Positions 49,700 through 58,902 of a stretch of 64,000 bases of DNA are shown here, piece by piece (within the stretch, counting starts at the first letter, position 1; each line of letters opens with the position of its first letter). The notes below the pieces were generated by a model. That model searched no databases. It saw only the letters and a program-made list of their open reading frames with translations, and was not told the DNA's origin. The position numbers and the translations under genes are program-made. Source of the stretch: Mucilaginibacter gossypiicola (GTDB lineage Bacteria; Bacteroidota; Bacteroidia; Sphingobacteriales; Sphingobacteriaceae); NCBI RefSeq assembly GCF_900110105.1, contig NZ_FOCL01000005.1, positions 62,001 through 126,000 on the forward strand, in the 5' to 3' direction.

Positions 49700-50746
49700 T
49701 TAAGCCACTTCTTCCTTTTTGTCTTGCTTAATGACCTTTTTCTCCTGTTCGTTTTTATCTTCCCCAAGCGACTCAAAGTAAGCTTTCTTAACCACAGTCG
49801 TCATTTTATGATCGCCAGTATGGCTCCAGCCTGGGGGCATTATAATGTACAGAAATTTGTTTTTTATACCCGGTGCTTTGCTTACATCTTTAGCCAATGC
49901 TATGATCTCGCCAAAATAAGCATCCAAAAAGCTGTTTTTAACCATCGGCCTGCTGATGCCATATTCAATTGGGATCTTTCGGTCTTCATTTTGGAAAGTA
50001 CCGAAAACTTTATCCCATATTGGCAGCAGGTTGCAGAAATTGGTATCCATATATAATGGATTACGGGCATGGTGTACCCTGTGATGCGATGGTGTGAGCA
50101 CTATTTTGTTCAGGAAGCCAAGGCGGCCATCTTCAACAAGATTTTCACCGATGTGGATCATTGATCCCCAGAAACCATCTATAAACATAATCACAAACAA
50201 CATTGGCGGGTTTACACCCAATAAAATACAAATGCTGGTGCGAATCAGATCTGCATACGGCGCTTCGAGGAAGAAATGGGCAAAGGTAACCGAGAGGTTC
50301 ATGCTTTCGGGCGCATGATGGGTGGAGTGCAGGCACCAAAGGATTCTTACTTTATGCGCAAGATAGTGATACCAAAAATGGGCAAACTCCCATACAATAT
50401 AACCGTAGATAAACCAGTACCAGGTAAACGTTGTTTTAAAAATGGCAAACTTTGAAAAGAAGCCGATACAAAATCCCACCATGGCAATAGAAAGCACACT
50501 GCCTATAAAAGCATTTAATACATATGTCCAAAAGGAGATCTTATAATGGATCACCTTAAATCTTTTATAAAAGGCCCCTCTTATAATCTCAAATACTAAC
50601 AGCACAGGCAACATAGGGCCTAATAAGGCTGTAATGCCATCATAAGTGAGCAGCTTGCCATAATCTCCCGACTTAATAATGTCATATAAACCGCCGAGAC
50701 CGAAAAATCCTGTAATATGATCGTAAATTGTTTTTAAAAAATCCAT
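49700..50746 (-). CDS. Sterol desaturase-like membrane hydroxylase
   Basis: A 348-residue fatty-acid-hydroxylase superfamily protein. The histidine clusters of the di-iron site are visible: HFWYHYLAH (HxxxH), WCLHSTHH (HxxHH) and HHRVHHAR (HHxxHH), with membrane helices before and between them. Family enzymes hydroxylate or desaturate lipids using oxygen. The lipid substrate is unknown. The C-terminus is Lys/Glu-rich. Divergent from the DUF998 gene. Confidence 0.9.
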   Translation of the reverse strand: MDFLKTIYDHITGFFGLGGLYDIIKSGDYGKLLTYDGITALLGPMLPVLLVFEIIRGAFYKRFKVIHYKISFWTYVLNAFIGSVLSIAMVGFCIGFFSKFAIFKTTFTWYWFIYGYIVWEFAHFWYHYLAHKVRILWCLHSTHHAPESMNLSVTFAHFFLEAPYADLIRTSICILLGVNPPMLFVIMFIDGFWGSMIHIGENLVEDGRLGFLNKIVLTPSHHRVHHARNPLYMDTNFCNLLPIWDKVFGTFQNEDRKIPIEYGISRPMVKNSFLDAYFGEIIALAKDVSKAPGIKNKFLYIIMPPGWSHTGDHKMTTVVKKAYFESLGEDKNEQEKKVIKQDKKEEVA

Positions 50747-50806
50747 GTTGAAAATTGGTTAACCGGTAAAAGGTTTTATTCAAATTTAGGGATTTTTATT
50801 TGTATG

Positions 50807-50917
50807 TATGTAGGTACATAGTGTTTTTTTGAAAAATATTGCCCCGATGGTTTGCCCGGTCTGAGTTTTTTAAGAAAATAAATTATGAAAAATATAGTAC
50901 TATGTATTGTATAGTAC
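50807..50917. promoter_or_regulatory. Palindromes in the divergent promoter region, PadR-like operators
   Basis: TATGTA-GG-TACATA (50807-50820) and ATAGTACTAT (50894-50903), with a second ATAGTAC at 50911-50917. ATGTA...TACAT palindromes are typical PadR-family sites, but no padR gene is in the window. Confidence 0.45.
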
Positions 50918-50975
50918 CATGTTTAATATTAACTTTGTTTTAATTGAAAGGAAAACAATTCAAGCATCGTTAAAA

Positions 50976-51578
50976 ATGGACACTAAACCAATGCTATACA
51001 CTGGTATTATCATCCCCGTGGTATTCTGGCTTTCAACTCTTGTTTGCGGTTTTGTGCATGGTAACTATAATCATATCAGCAACACGATCAGCGAGCTGGG
51101 AGCTATCGGCACAAAATCCGAAACATTGATGGAAACGTTTACCCTGCTTGATACTGTGCTCAGTGTGTTTTTCATGGCAGGCTTGTTTATAGCATGCAGC
51201 CAGTTAGAGCTTAGTATCCTACCGGTATTTGGTGTGATAGGTTTCCCGATTATGTTTGGCTGGGCAGCAATTTTTCATTCGGGCAATCCGCTGCATTCGG
51301 CATCGGGGCCGGTGTTTTTGCTCTTGTATGTGGGCGCCCTGCTGTCTGTTATTTTATGGCGGGGGAAAGAGTTCAGACGGATCAGAAAACTATCGCTATT
51401 GAGCCTGTGTATTATGCTGCTCATCTTTATTCGCTTTATTCCTTCGGCTACTATTCAAAACAATTATACCGGGCTTATTCAAAGATTTGCCCATCTGGGC
51501 TGGTCGGTTTGGTTTGTGTCATTGGGTAGCTGTCTGATAAAACTTCTTAATAACAAAGAACAACATCAATTAAAATAA
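50976..51578 (+). CDS. DUF998 membrane protein
   Basis: A 200-residue membrane protein with about six helices, GIIIPVVFWLSTLVCGFVHGNYNHISNTISELGAIGTKS being the family's first helix and 'N.ISELGA' motif. DUF998 proteins are of unknown function. Start 50976 (MDTKPMLYTGIIIP) is favoured because the family begins just before the first helix; an ATG at 50919 would add 19 residues. The next gene begins 20 bp after the stop, so the pair may share a transcript. Confidence 0.83.
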   Translation: MDTKPMLYTGIIIPVVFWLSTLVCGFVHGNYNHISNTISELGAIGTKSETLMETFTLLDTVLSVFFMAGLFIACSQLELSILPVFGVIGFPIMFGWAAIFHSGNPLHSASGPVFLLLYVGALLSVILWRGKEFRRIRKLSLLSLCIMLLIFIRFIPSATIQNNYTGLIQRFAHLGWSVWFVSLGSCLIKLLNNKEQHQLK

Positions 51579-51598
51579 TCATTATTAAAAATAACAAC

Positions 51599-51958
51599 AT
51601 GAAAAAATTAGGTTACGTATTGGTTGTCATTGGTTTGATAGCCCTGTTAGATGCCTGCCATATAGGAGGAAGGCACACCGTTATTGTTGAAAATGCTAAT
51701 GGCAAAGAAAGGCGGATTGAATACCGTGGGCATGTATTTTTTACGGCGGATAGTTCTGGCATCAGCCGCATCTCACCAGATGGTGAGGTGAAATATAAAA
51801 ACAACGACTTTGAAATAATTGCCGAAAGCGATTATAATGGCCGCATTACCTATCAGTTTAATGATGGCGAAAAGAAAAAGGAACTTGATAGTGATGAGAA
51901 GGTTTCATTAGCGAAGGCTGTACGGGATATGATGAAGGTAGGGCATAGTAATAACTAA
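51599..51958 (+). CDS. Small exported (possibly lipo-) protein, unknown function
   Basis: A 119-residue protein; N-terminal hydrophobic segment LGYVLVVIGLIALLDACHIGG with a cysteine at about 20, an imperfect lipobox (LDAC). The mature part is beta-rich and charged (RRIEYRGHVFFTADSSGISRISPDGEVKYKNNDFEIIAESDYNGRITYQFNDGEKK). No family is recognised. Twenty bp after DUF998. Confidence 0.6.
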   Translation: MKKLGYVLVVIGLIALLDACHIGGRHTVIVENANGKERRIEYRGHVFFTADSSGISRISPDGEVKYKNNDFEIIAESDYNGRITYQFNDGEKKKELDSDEKVSLAKAVRDMMKVGHSNN

Positions 51959-52027
51959 TTGTAGGCACTTTGTTATGTTGAGTAATTAAACTCAGCGGAC
52001 TCCGAAGGTGAAATAACATCTTCACGC

Positions 52028-52127
52028 CGTCATGCTGAACTTGTTTCAGCACCCCATAAGAAGGGAGGGCAATTTGCTTAGCACGTTTGCTTAGCGAGTG
52101 GGGTGTTGAAACAAGTTCAACATGACG
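52028..52127. repeat. Inverted repeat with CGTCATGCTGAAC arms
   Basis: The left arm CGTCATGCTGAACTTGTTTC... pairs with the right arm ...GAAACAAGTTCAACATGACG, 26 of 28 positions complementary. A solitary arm of the same family lies at 24648-24696, and a short relict near 10436-10465. Confidence 0.82.
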
Positions 52128-52167
52128 ATAGTTTTTTAATTATGTGATAGGTAACGATAGCAAAACG

Positions 52168-52206
52168 TCTTCTTCGCCCTGCAACTGGGTAAGCAGGCGA
52201 AGAAGA
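52168..52206 (-). terminator. Intrinsic terminator
   Basis: Stem TCTTCTTCGCC(C)TGC (52168-52182) with GCAGGCGAAGAAGA (52193-52206), one bulged base, 10-nt loop. It lies about 70 bp below the stop of the minus-strand lipoprotein gene, with a T run on that strand. Confidence 0.75.
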
Positions 52207-52276
52207 TCTTTCGTTTAACACAGTATGACAAAAAGCTTTTCTTTTAGGCATGATAATGCGGGTGAATAGCAATTAT

Positions 52277-52699
52277 CTATTTCGTCCTCACATACACATC
52301 ATTATACCCATCTGCTATATAAATATCGTTAAGGTAAAGGCTATCGTTCCTGATAAGGTAGGAAACCGGGTGTGTATCAAGTGCCGGGCCGGATATCGAT
52401 AATATATTTACTGTTTGAGTAGGACTGTATTTATAATCCTTGATAGTGCGGAAATTGCCGCTGATCTGCAGTGAATCGTTTTTGAACCTTTTGAAGCTGC
52501 TATCGGCGTAAAATTCGTTACGAATGGAATAGCCGCTGCTTTGTGGTGTAATAGTAAAGCCGCCAATGCCGCCAACCGATTTTACCCAGCGCCATTTGCC
52601 AATGATACTGTTGCTGCCTGCGCCGGGAATATCGCCTTTATTACAGGCAGTTATACTACATAATATAATTGCAGAAGTTAATAGCAGGATATTTTTCAT
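52277..52699 (-). CDS. Lipocalin-like lipoprotein, unknown function
   Basis: A 140-residue lipoprotein: signal ILLLTSAIILCSITACNKG (lipobox ITAC). Mature part: IIGKWRWVKSVGGIGGFTITPQ, then alternating strands SSFKRFKNDSLQISGNFRTIKDYKYSPTQTV, SYLIRNDSLYLNDIYIADGYNDVYVR. This is the layout of the many lipocalin-like ('W-x-W start, Y-x-R end') Bacteroidota lipoproteins. The ATG at 52699 is preferred to one at 52735. Divergent from purU. Confidence 0.75.
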   Translation of the reverse strand: MKNILLLTSAIILCSITACNKGDIPGAGSNSIIGKWRWVKSVGGIGGFTITPQSSGYSIRNEFYADSSFKRFKNDSLQISGNFRTIKDYKYSPTQTVNILSISGPALDTHPVSYLIRNDSLYLNDIYIADGYNDVYVRTK

Positions 52700-52817
52700 A
52701 ATTGCGGGTTTATAAAATACCTTACGATACAGCACTTAGCTTTGCTACAGCAGATTGTAAAATAATTTAAAGCAGGATGTGTTGCATATTCAGCAAAAAT
52801 CTTTGTATCATTAAAAC

Positions 52818-53642
52818 ATGATAATTGTAATACAGTGTAAAGACAAAGTGGGCCTTGTGGCTGCCATATCTGCAACATTAGCCAAACATCTGCTTAATAT
52901 AGTTTCCATGCGCGAGCATGTTGATCATAACGAAAATGTTTTTTTTACACGTCTGGAGATTGAGGATGGGGATGATACCGGCCTCGAAGATTCGTTACGT
53001 AAAATATTACCTGAAGGAGCCTACATTGCTGTAAACCCCGAGCCGGTAAAGAAAGTGGTTGTACTGGCCACCAAAGAGTATCATTGTTTGAGTGATATCC
53101 TGATCCGTAATCATTTTAATACCCTGGGTGCAAGTGTACAATGTGTTATAGCCAACCATGCTAAACTGCAAAACATCTGCGAGCGCTTTGATATTCCTTT
53201 TTATCATATCAGCCATGAGCAGGTAGATAAAGCCCAATTTGAAGAGCAGGTAATTGACGCCATTAAACAATATACCCCCGATTATGTGGTGCTGGCTAAA
53301 TTTATGCGGATCCTGTCGCCCAGGTTTGTGGCTGAGTTTCCGATGAAGATCATTAATATTCATCACTCGTTTTTACCTGCATTTATAGGCGCCAATCCCT
53401 ATAAACAAGCTTTTGAACGTGGTGTAAAACTGATAGGGGCAACGGCGCATTATGTATCGAACGAATTGGATGAAGGTCCGATCATAGCCCAGCAGATAGT
53501 GCCGGTAAACCACTCTTACAGTTGGACAGATATGGTAAAGGCTGGTCAGGAAGTTGAAACTGCCGTATTGGCCAAAGCGCTGAAGCTGGTATTTGAAGAC
53601 AGGGTGTTTGTGCATAAGAATAAAACGGTGGTGTTTGGGTAG
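52818..53642 (+). CDS. purU: Formyltetrahydrofolate deformylase
   Basis: A 274-residue PurU with an N-terminal ACT domain (~1-70; CKDKVGLVAAISATLAKHLLNIVSM) and a formyl-transferase/deformylase domain (~80-274). The active-site set is present: KIINIHHSFLPAF, and D in HYVSNELDEGPII. The enzyme hydrolyses 10-formyl-THF to THF and formate, balancing one-carbon pools and supplying formate for purine synthesis. The -7-like AATCTTTG lies ~10 bp upstream of the ATG, with a short leader. It overlaps no other gene. Confidence 0.93.
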   Translation: MIIVIQCKDKVGLVAAISATLAKHLLNIVSMREHVDHNENVFFTRLEIEDGDDTGLEDSLRKILPEGAYIAVNPEPVKKVVVLATKEYHCLSDILIRNHFNTLGASVQCVIANHAKLQNICERFDIPFYHISHEQVDKAQFEEQVIDAIKQYTPDYVVLAKFMRILSPRFVAEFPMKIINIHHSFLPAFIGANPYKQAFERGVKLIGATAHYVSNELDEGPIIAQQIVPVNHSYSWTDMVKAGQEVETAVLAKALKLVFEDRVFVHKNKTVVFG

Positions 53643-53737
53643 AAGCCAGAAGATTGAGGTAAGGCTCTTTATATTATTTAACATTTACCTTTACTTTTGT
53701 TTATTTGCCTTAGTCAACTTTATCTGAATTTCTACTT

Positions 53738-54619
53738 ATGAAAAAACTACTTTCTTTTTTGCTGATAGCTATGCTATCGGTATCAGCAAGCTATGCCCAG
53801 CATCAGCTTACCATTGCAACCTACAATTTGCGTAATGATAACAGTACCAACGATGATTCGGTACGCGGTAATGGCTGGAAACAGCGCTTGCCGGTTATAA
53901 CACAACTTATCAGGTTTCATGACTGGGATATCTTTGGCACACAGGAAGGATTGGTACACCAGCTCAATGGCTTAAAGCAGGCTATGCCCCAGTATGCCTA
54001 CACCGGTATTGGCCGTGATGACGGTAAAACGGCCGGTGAGTTTTCAGCTGTCTTTTATAAAAAGGATAAATTTAAACTGCTGAAACATGGCGATTTCTGG
54101 ATGGCCCCGGTTACTGATAAGCCCAACAAAGGCTGGGACGCCGCCTTACCAAGAATTTGCTCATGGGGATATTTCCAGGAGATAAAAACCGGCTATAAAT
54201 TTTATTATTTTAACCTCCATATGGATCATATAGGGGTTGTAGCCCGTCGTGAAAGTGCTAAATTGGTATTGAAAAAGGTAAAAGAATTTGGAGGTAATTC
54301 ACCAACTATATTATCAGGCGATTTTAATGTTGATCAAACTTCTGATAGTTACGCCGTAATTAACAATTCGGGGGTTTTAAAAGATAGCTACGAGTTATCG
54401 CCTATAAAATATGCTACCAATGGCACCTTTAATGATTTTGACGCTAACGATAAAACCACAGGTCGTATCGACCATATTTTTGTAACGAAAGATTTTACGG
54501 TAAAAAGGTACGGGATATTGACTGATACTTACCGGGCTAAGGCTAAGGGCTCGGACAAGTACGAGGCTAAAGAGCCAAGTGACCATTTCCCGGTAATGAT
54601 AATGGTGGATCATAAATGA
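53738..54619 (+). CDS. Exported endonuclease/exonuclease/phosphatase-fold protein
   Basis: A 293-residue protein with a signal peptide (LLSFLLIAMLSVSASYAQ). The EEP fold is shown by LTIATYNLRNDNS, DIFGTQEGLVHQL, YYFNLHMDHIG (His), GDFNVDQTS and the terminal PSDHFPVMIMVD. The residues form the metal-dependent phosphoesterase site. In Bacteroidota such exported proteins occur near glycan loci; the substrate (phosphate ester, nuclease or sphingomyelinase-like) is not known. Single gene. Confidence 0.9.
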   Translation: MKKLLSFLLIAMLSVSASYAQHQLTIATYNLRNDNSTNDDSVRGNGWKQRLPVITQLIRFHDWDIFGTQEGLVHQLNGLKQAMPQYAYTGIGRDDGKTAGEFSAVFYKKDKFKLLKHGDFWMAPVTDKPNKGWDAALPRICSWGYFQEIKTGYKFYYFNLHMDHIGVVARRESAKLVLKKVKEFGGNSPTILSGDFNVDQTSDSYAVINNSGVLKDSYELSPIKYATNGTFNDFDANDKTTGRIDHIFVTKDFTVKRYGILTDTYRAKAKGSDKYEAKEPSDHFPVMIMVDHK

Positions 54620-54671
54620 CCCACCATACCAGAGATTTAGTTGATTGATTAACTAAAGGTTTTTATAAAAA

Positions 54672-56132
54672 TTACTTCACAATAAGTGTAGCAATTGAAT
54701 GCGGCAGGGCAGTAGTGCCGGCCGCTTTTCCTTTTATCCAAAGGCTGTAATCTATTTTTTCGTCGGTTTTATTCATCACTACTACGGCCAGTGAGCCATC
54801 TGGGTTTTGATAAGCGGTTGTTAAAAGCTTGTCTCTGCTGGCCACGGCACTGATACGTTTAGCACCCGGGTGGATATATTTTGAGAAATGACCGATGTAA
54901 TAATATGAGCTGGTGTAGATGAGGCTTCCGTTACGCAAATCGGCATGTACAGGTGCAAAGCAGAAGTTACCAACGTGATTTGGTCCGCCTTTTTCGTCAA
55001 GTAATACGTTCCAGTCGGTCCAGGCTACGGTACCGGCGTTAAAGTCATTGATCATGGATAAGCCGTAACGTTCGCCAAGCGACCAGTCGTTGATCTTATT
55101 AAAATCAAACTTTTCTATACAGCCTTCGGTAAATACCAGGTTTTTGCCCGGGAATGCTTCATGGGTGCGGCGGGTAGCTTCAAAATTCTGCCCTGCGCCT
55201 GTCCATGTTTCATACCAGTGGAAGCCAATACCCCAAATGTATTTAGCTGCGGCAGGATCTTCCAGTATAGTGCTGGCACGTTGGTAAAGCAAATCGCGGT
55301 TGTGGTCCCAAACTATCAGTTTTTTGCTGGCAAGACCTTGTTTTTGTAAAGTTGGGCCTAAAAAGTTTTTTACAAAGTCACGCTCTTCTTCGGCAGTGTA
55401 CATGCATGACTCCCATGTTTGTTTGGCCATAGGCTCATTTTGTACCGAAAGGCCCCAGATTGGGATACCCTCTTTTTCATAAGCACGAACAAATTTTACA
55501 TAGAAGTTGGCCCAGCTTTGGTCAAACTCTTTTTTAAGCTTACCGCCGTGCAACACATCATTATTATCTTTCATGAAAGCAGGAGGGCTCCATGGCGATG
55601 CAAACAAGGTTAATTTACCGCCTGCCGCAGCTGTAGCCGCTTTAATAAAAGGAATACGATAGGTCTTATCATGGCTGATGTCGAAGGTTTTTAGTTCCTT
55701 GTCGCCACTTTTTACGTAGCTGTAGCTGTCGCTCGAAAAATCACAGCTTTGAATGTTGGTACGGCCGAAAGAGTAACCAATGCCCTTGGCTTTATCATAG
55801 TAAGCAGTTAAAAATTCCTTTTGCTTATCTTTCGGTAGCTTGGCAAAGGTTTCGGCCGAGGCATCGGTTAGGGCGCCTCCAATACCAACCATTGTTTGGA
55901 ACGTTTTTGCCGGATCAATAAATACCGCTACTTCTGTTTCGGCAGGTTGTGGTTTGTCGGTAAACTTCAGGGTTTCGGTTTCTTTAAATTTGTATCCGGC
56001 ATTTTGCTCAGATACGATCACTTTTACAGATTTACCTGCCGCCGAATACGGCGCTTTACCCTGGGCGCTGACAAAGCCAGCCTTTAATAATCCGCCTGCT
56101 ATGAAACAGGCAATTAAATACTTTTTTTGCAT
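54672..56132 (-). CDS. Secreted GH30 glycosidase
   Basis: A 486-residue exported enzyme (signal IACFIAGGLLKAGFVSAQG). GH30 barrel plus beta-domain: MVGIGGALTDASAETFAKL, SPWSPPAFMKDNNDV, acid/base Glu233 in LSVQNEPMAKQTWESC, and nucleophile Glu336 in LVFTEGCIEKF. The C-terminal beta-sandwich ends SLWIKGKAAGTTALPHSIATLIVK. GH30 includes glucosylceramidases and beta-1,6-glucanases; the subfamily cannot be set by eye. The final part is intact. Confidence 0.93.
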   Translation of the reverse strand: MQKKYLIACFIAGGLLKAGFVSAQGKAPYSAAGKSVKVIVSEQNAGYKFKETETLKFTDKPQPAETEVAVFIDPAKTFQTMVGIGGALTDASAETFAKLPKDKQKEFLTAYYDKAKGIGYSFGRTNIQSCDFSSDSYSYVKSGDKELKTFDISHDKTYRIPFIKAATAAAGGKLTLFASPWSPPAFMKDNNDVLHGGKLKKEFDQSWANFYVKFVRAYEKEGIPIWGLSVQNEPMAKQTWESCMYTAEEERDFVKNFLGPTLQKQGLASKKLIVWDHNRDLLYQRASTILEDPAAAKYIWGIGFHWYETWTGAGQNFEATRRTHEAFPGKNLVFTEGCIEKFDFNKINDWSLGERYGLSMINDFNAGTVAWTDWNVLLDEKGGPNHVGNFCFAPVHADLRNGSLIYTSSYYYIGHFSKYIHPGAKRISAVASRDKLLTTAYQNPDGSLAVVVMNKTDEKIDYSLWIKGKAAGTTALPHSIATLIVK

Positions 56133-56414
56133 GAGTTTAATTAAATAGGCTTGCCGGTTTGGTTACGAGCCCGGACTGTGGCTAACCGGAGTTTTCAAAT
56201 TTATTAAACTTAATTAAAAAAAAGCAAAATACCAGGCATAAATTATCGCATCAGGGCAGCGTTTTAAGTAAATTGATACGCATTAATACCAAGCTTTATT
56301 TTTATATAGTCTATTTATAATCAATTATTTATGTTGTTTTTTATTGCAGGGTTAGTTATAAATTTGATGCGCTAAAATGCATTGAAAATTATAGTGTATT
56401 TTTTACACTGGTTG

Positions 56415-56795
56415 CTACTTTTGAGCCTTGATTTCTTCCTCAATACGCAGGCTCTCCTTGTGGATGGCATTCATAAGTTCGGTAATGAATGTAGCCGAGA
56501 GCCCTTCCTGTTTTCCGGCTTCAATTGTTTTTTCCAAAACCTGTTTAAAGCGGTCGGCCTGAAGGGCGGGGATATTGTTTTTTGCTTTGTAAATTCCTAT
56601 TTCTTTTACTACCCGTTCGCGTTCGCCCAGTAAGGCTATTAGTTTTTTATCGATCGAATCAATTTTGAGCCGGTTGTTTTGCAGTGTTGGGTCGTTGGCA
56701 GAAGTTTTATTCATAGGTGTAGATTGCGCGTTAACTGAACTGTACCGTAACAGACAAACTAAAAATAATATAAAAGCGCGGTTAAACAATTTCAT
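56415..56795 (-). CDS. Exported chorismate mutase (AroQ-type)
   Basis: A 126-residue protein with a signal peptide (MKLFNRAFILFLVCLLRYSSVNAQS). After a short linker comes an AroQ chorismate mutase helix bundle: RLKIDSIDKKLIALLGERERVVKEIGIYKAKN, ALQADRFKQVLEKTIEAGKQEGLSATFITELMNAIHKESLRIEEEIK. The active-site Arg (R of LGER), Lys (YKAKN) and Glu are in place. Chorismate mutases are normally cytoplasmic; exported forms (*AroQ) are known in some bacteria. The ATG at 56795 is chosen over TTG at 56825, because it starts directly before the signal. Confidence 0.85.
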   Translation of the reverse strand: MKLFNRAFILFLVCLLRYSSVNAQSTPMNKTSANDPTLQNNRLKIDSIDKKLIALLGERERVVKEIGIYKAKNNIPALQADRFKQVLEKTIEAGKQEGLSATFITELMNAIHKESLRIEEEIKAQK

Positions 56796-56955
56796 AAAGA
56801 TGGTTTTTGAGGTGAATTTAGCCAATTAACCGGGTTGTTAATGGATTGTTTGAAGATTACGCAAAGTTTACTCACCTTCCTGAGACTTTTGCCGAACCCT
56901 TTGTCTATGTTCACGTAAAGAGGGAATTGAGTAATTCACCATCGCAAAAATGTGC

Positions 56956-56963
56956 TAACTTCG
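56956..56963 (+). promoter_or_regulatory. pyrD -7-like box TAACTTCG, 4 bp from the ATG
   Basis: It matches TAnnTTTG at seven of eight positions (C for T). As with argH, it ends 4 bp before the start codon, implying a leaderless or nearly leaderless mRNA. Confidence 0.35.
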
Positions 56964-56967
56964 CGGC

Positions 56968-58011
56968 ATGTATCAGCTCATAAAACCCATCCTGTTTAAG
57001 TTCGATCCCGAAAATGTGCATTATTTTGTTACCCGCAACCTGAAACGTTTTAACAGTTTTCCGGGCGGCACGTCATTAAGTAAAGCCCTGTGGGATGTAA
57101 AGGATTCAAAACTTGAGCGCGAAGTATTTGGGCTTAAATTCAGAAACCCGGTTGGTCTTGCAGCGGGCTTTGATAAAAATGCCGAGATGATGGGCGAAAT
57201 GGCCAATCTTGGTTTTGGTTTTGTTGAAATTGGCACGGTTACCCCGTTGCCGCAACCGGGTAATGATAAACCGCGCATGTTTCGTTTGCCGGCAGACAGT
57301 GCGCTGATTAACCGTATGGGCTTTAATAATTTTGGTGTTGATATCGCTGCCGAGCGAATTGCTGCTTTCAGGCGCGATCCTAAAAATGCCAATAAAGGTT
57401 TGATTATAGGTGGTAATATCGGCAAAAACAAGGTTACCCCTAATGAGGATGCTGTTAGTGACTATATCAAATGCTTCGACCGGCTGTTTGATGTGGTTGA
57501 TTATTTTGTGGTGAACGTAAGCTCGCCCAATACCCCGGGCCTGCGTGCCCTGCAGGAGAAAGGGCCTTTAATGGAAATCCTGAATACGTTGCAGCAACGC
57601 AACAATAAAAACGGTATCAGCAGGCCTATCCTGTTAAAAATAGCACCTGATTTGACTGATTCGCAATTGGATGATATTGTTGATATTGTTCAGCAAACAG
57701 GTATAGCAGGGCTTATAGCTACCAATACCACCATCAGCAGGGAAAATCTATCATCGCCATTAAAAGAAGAAACCGGCGGATTAAGTGGCAGGCCGCTAAC
57801 TAAACGCTCAACCGAGGTAATTGCTTATCTGCATAAAAAATCAAACGGTTCATTCCCTATTATAGGAGTAGGGGGCATTCATTCTGCCGAAGATGCCATT
57901 GAGAAGTTAAATGCAGGTGCTTCACTGGTACAGCTTTATACCGGCTTTATTTACGAAGGCCCAGGGCTGATTGGCAGGATCAATAAAAAACTTCTGAACC
58001 ATGATTTTTAG
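56968..58011 (+). CDS. pyrD: Dihydroorotate dehydrogenase (quinone-dependent)
   Basis: A 347-residue class 2 DHODH. The N-terminal helical extension (~1-55) that docks to the membrane and quinone is present. The FMN barrel shows GLKFRNPVGLAAGFDKNAEMMG, VNVSSPNTPGLRALQ (catalytic Ser), PILLKIAPDLTD, NTTISRENL and GVGGIHSAEDAIEKLNAGASLVQLYTGFIYEGPGLI. It oxidises dihydroorotate to orotate in pyrimidine synthesis, passing electrons to the quinone pool. The start is supported by the family and the short leader. Confidence 0.95.
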   Translation: MYQLIKPILFKFDPENVHYFVTRNLKRFNSFPGGTSLSKALWDVKDSKLEREVFGLKFRNPVGLAAGFDKNAEMMGEMANLGFGFVEIGTVTPLPQPGNDKPRMFRLPADSALINRMGFNNFGVDIAAERIAAFRRDPKNANKGLIIGGNIGKNKVTPNEDAVSDYIKCFDRLFDVVDYFVVNVSSPNTPGLRALQEKGPLMEILNTLQQRNNKNGISRPILLKIAPDLTDSQLDDIVDIVQQTGIAGLIATNTTISRENLSSPLKEETGGLSGRPLTKRSTEVIAYLHKKSNGSFPIIGVGGIHSAEDAIEKLNAGASLVQLYTGFIYEGPGLIGRINKKLLNHDF

Positions 58012-58164
58012 GATTTAAGGATCGTTGGGATTTTTTATTCTGATCTCCCTGTTCTGTGTCCTCATGGAAACGCCAACGTTTTTGTTTCCTTATACTTTTG
58101 TCTTTATATTTTTGAAACGAGCCCATGAGAACACGGGTTCGGGGTATTTTAAATAATCGTAATC

Positions 58165-58902
58165 TTATAGTTGTTTTCCATCCTTTGTGATGTAAACACT
58201 TGACAGGTTTTCCCAATTACTTTTGATCTTGTTGTATAGATCAACACTTACCGAACTACTGATGTACACCGCATTTACCCTGTTCGGGTCTTTATAAGCA
58301 TTTTCCAACTGTTGAATGGTTATGCCAGCCAATACCTTGTTCAACTCAAAATTAAAAACCATATTGTAAGTTGACCCTTTTTCAACAGCTACATTATTGA
58401 CGTTAAGATTTACGTTAAATAAATCCGAATTTCCGATGTACAAAGATGTAACGACACCTTTGGTATTAACGAATGTTCCGCTCAATTCAAACGTAAGGTC
58501 CGAATGCTGGGATTTTCTCATTAGTAGCCTTGATTTAACATTATTGTAGGATCCAACTGGTAATTGAATATCGCCTACATAAGGATTAGCTGAAAGCATA
58601 TCCACTTTTTTCTGAACGGTAATTGTTGAATCCACAGTGTTGTTGCCTGTTACACCATTAAAGCTGATCTGATCGATAAAAATAGTGGCCGAACTCCAGG
58701 TAACCGGAGGACTGATGGCAGATGAATCAATTACGTCGTTTAATTTTAAAGAGGATTTTGCGCCGTTAATTGTTTTAGCCTGTGCAAAATATGAGATTTT
58801 GGCCGATCCTGTTTGCGCGGTTTTATTGGCTCCGTTATCTTTTTTACATGAGATAGCTAATGCAGAAAGAGCAATTATAGCAGTATACAAGTTTTTTTTC
58901 AT
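58165..58902 (-). CDS. Lipoprotein, unknown function (DUF4382-like character)
   Basis: A 245-residue lipoprotein (signal LYTAIIALSALAISCKKD, lipobox AISC). The mature part is beta-rich (VTWSSATIFIDQISFNG, VDMLSANPYVGDIQLPVGSYNNVKSRLLMRK, LTFELSGTFVNTKGVVTSLYI, TYNMVFNFELNKVLAGITIQQL), with 'GxYxxVxxxL' strands reminiscent of DUF4382-type lipoproteins. That match is weak. It is likely surface or periplasmic. Single gene. Confidence 0.72.
   Translation of the reverse strand: MKKNLYTAIIALSALAISCKKDNGANKTAQTGSAKISYFAQAKTINGAKSSLKLNDVIDSSAISPPVTWSSATIFIDQISFNGVTGNNTVDSTITVQKKVDMLSANPYVGDIQLPVGSYNNVKSRLLMRKSQHSDLTFELSGTFVNTKGVVTSLYIGNSDLFNVNLNVNNVAVEKGSTYNMVFNFELNKVLAGITIQQLENAYKDPNRVNAVYISSSVSVDLYNKIKSNWENLSSVYITKDGKQL

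Larger units (their letters stand above)
51959..52276. other. 318-bp intergenic region
   Basis: It contains the 100-bp inverted repeat at 52028-52127 and a terminator at 52168-52206. Nothing else is seen. Confidence 0.7.

Noticed and set aside
52696..52878. Minus-strand ORF of 60 codons over the purU start
   Set aside because: It overlaps the purU coding start and the lipoprotein promoter and has no family pattern.
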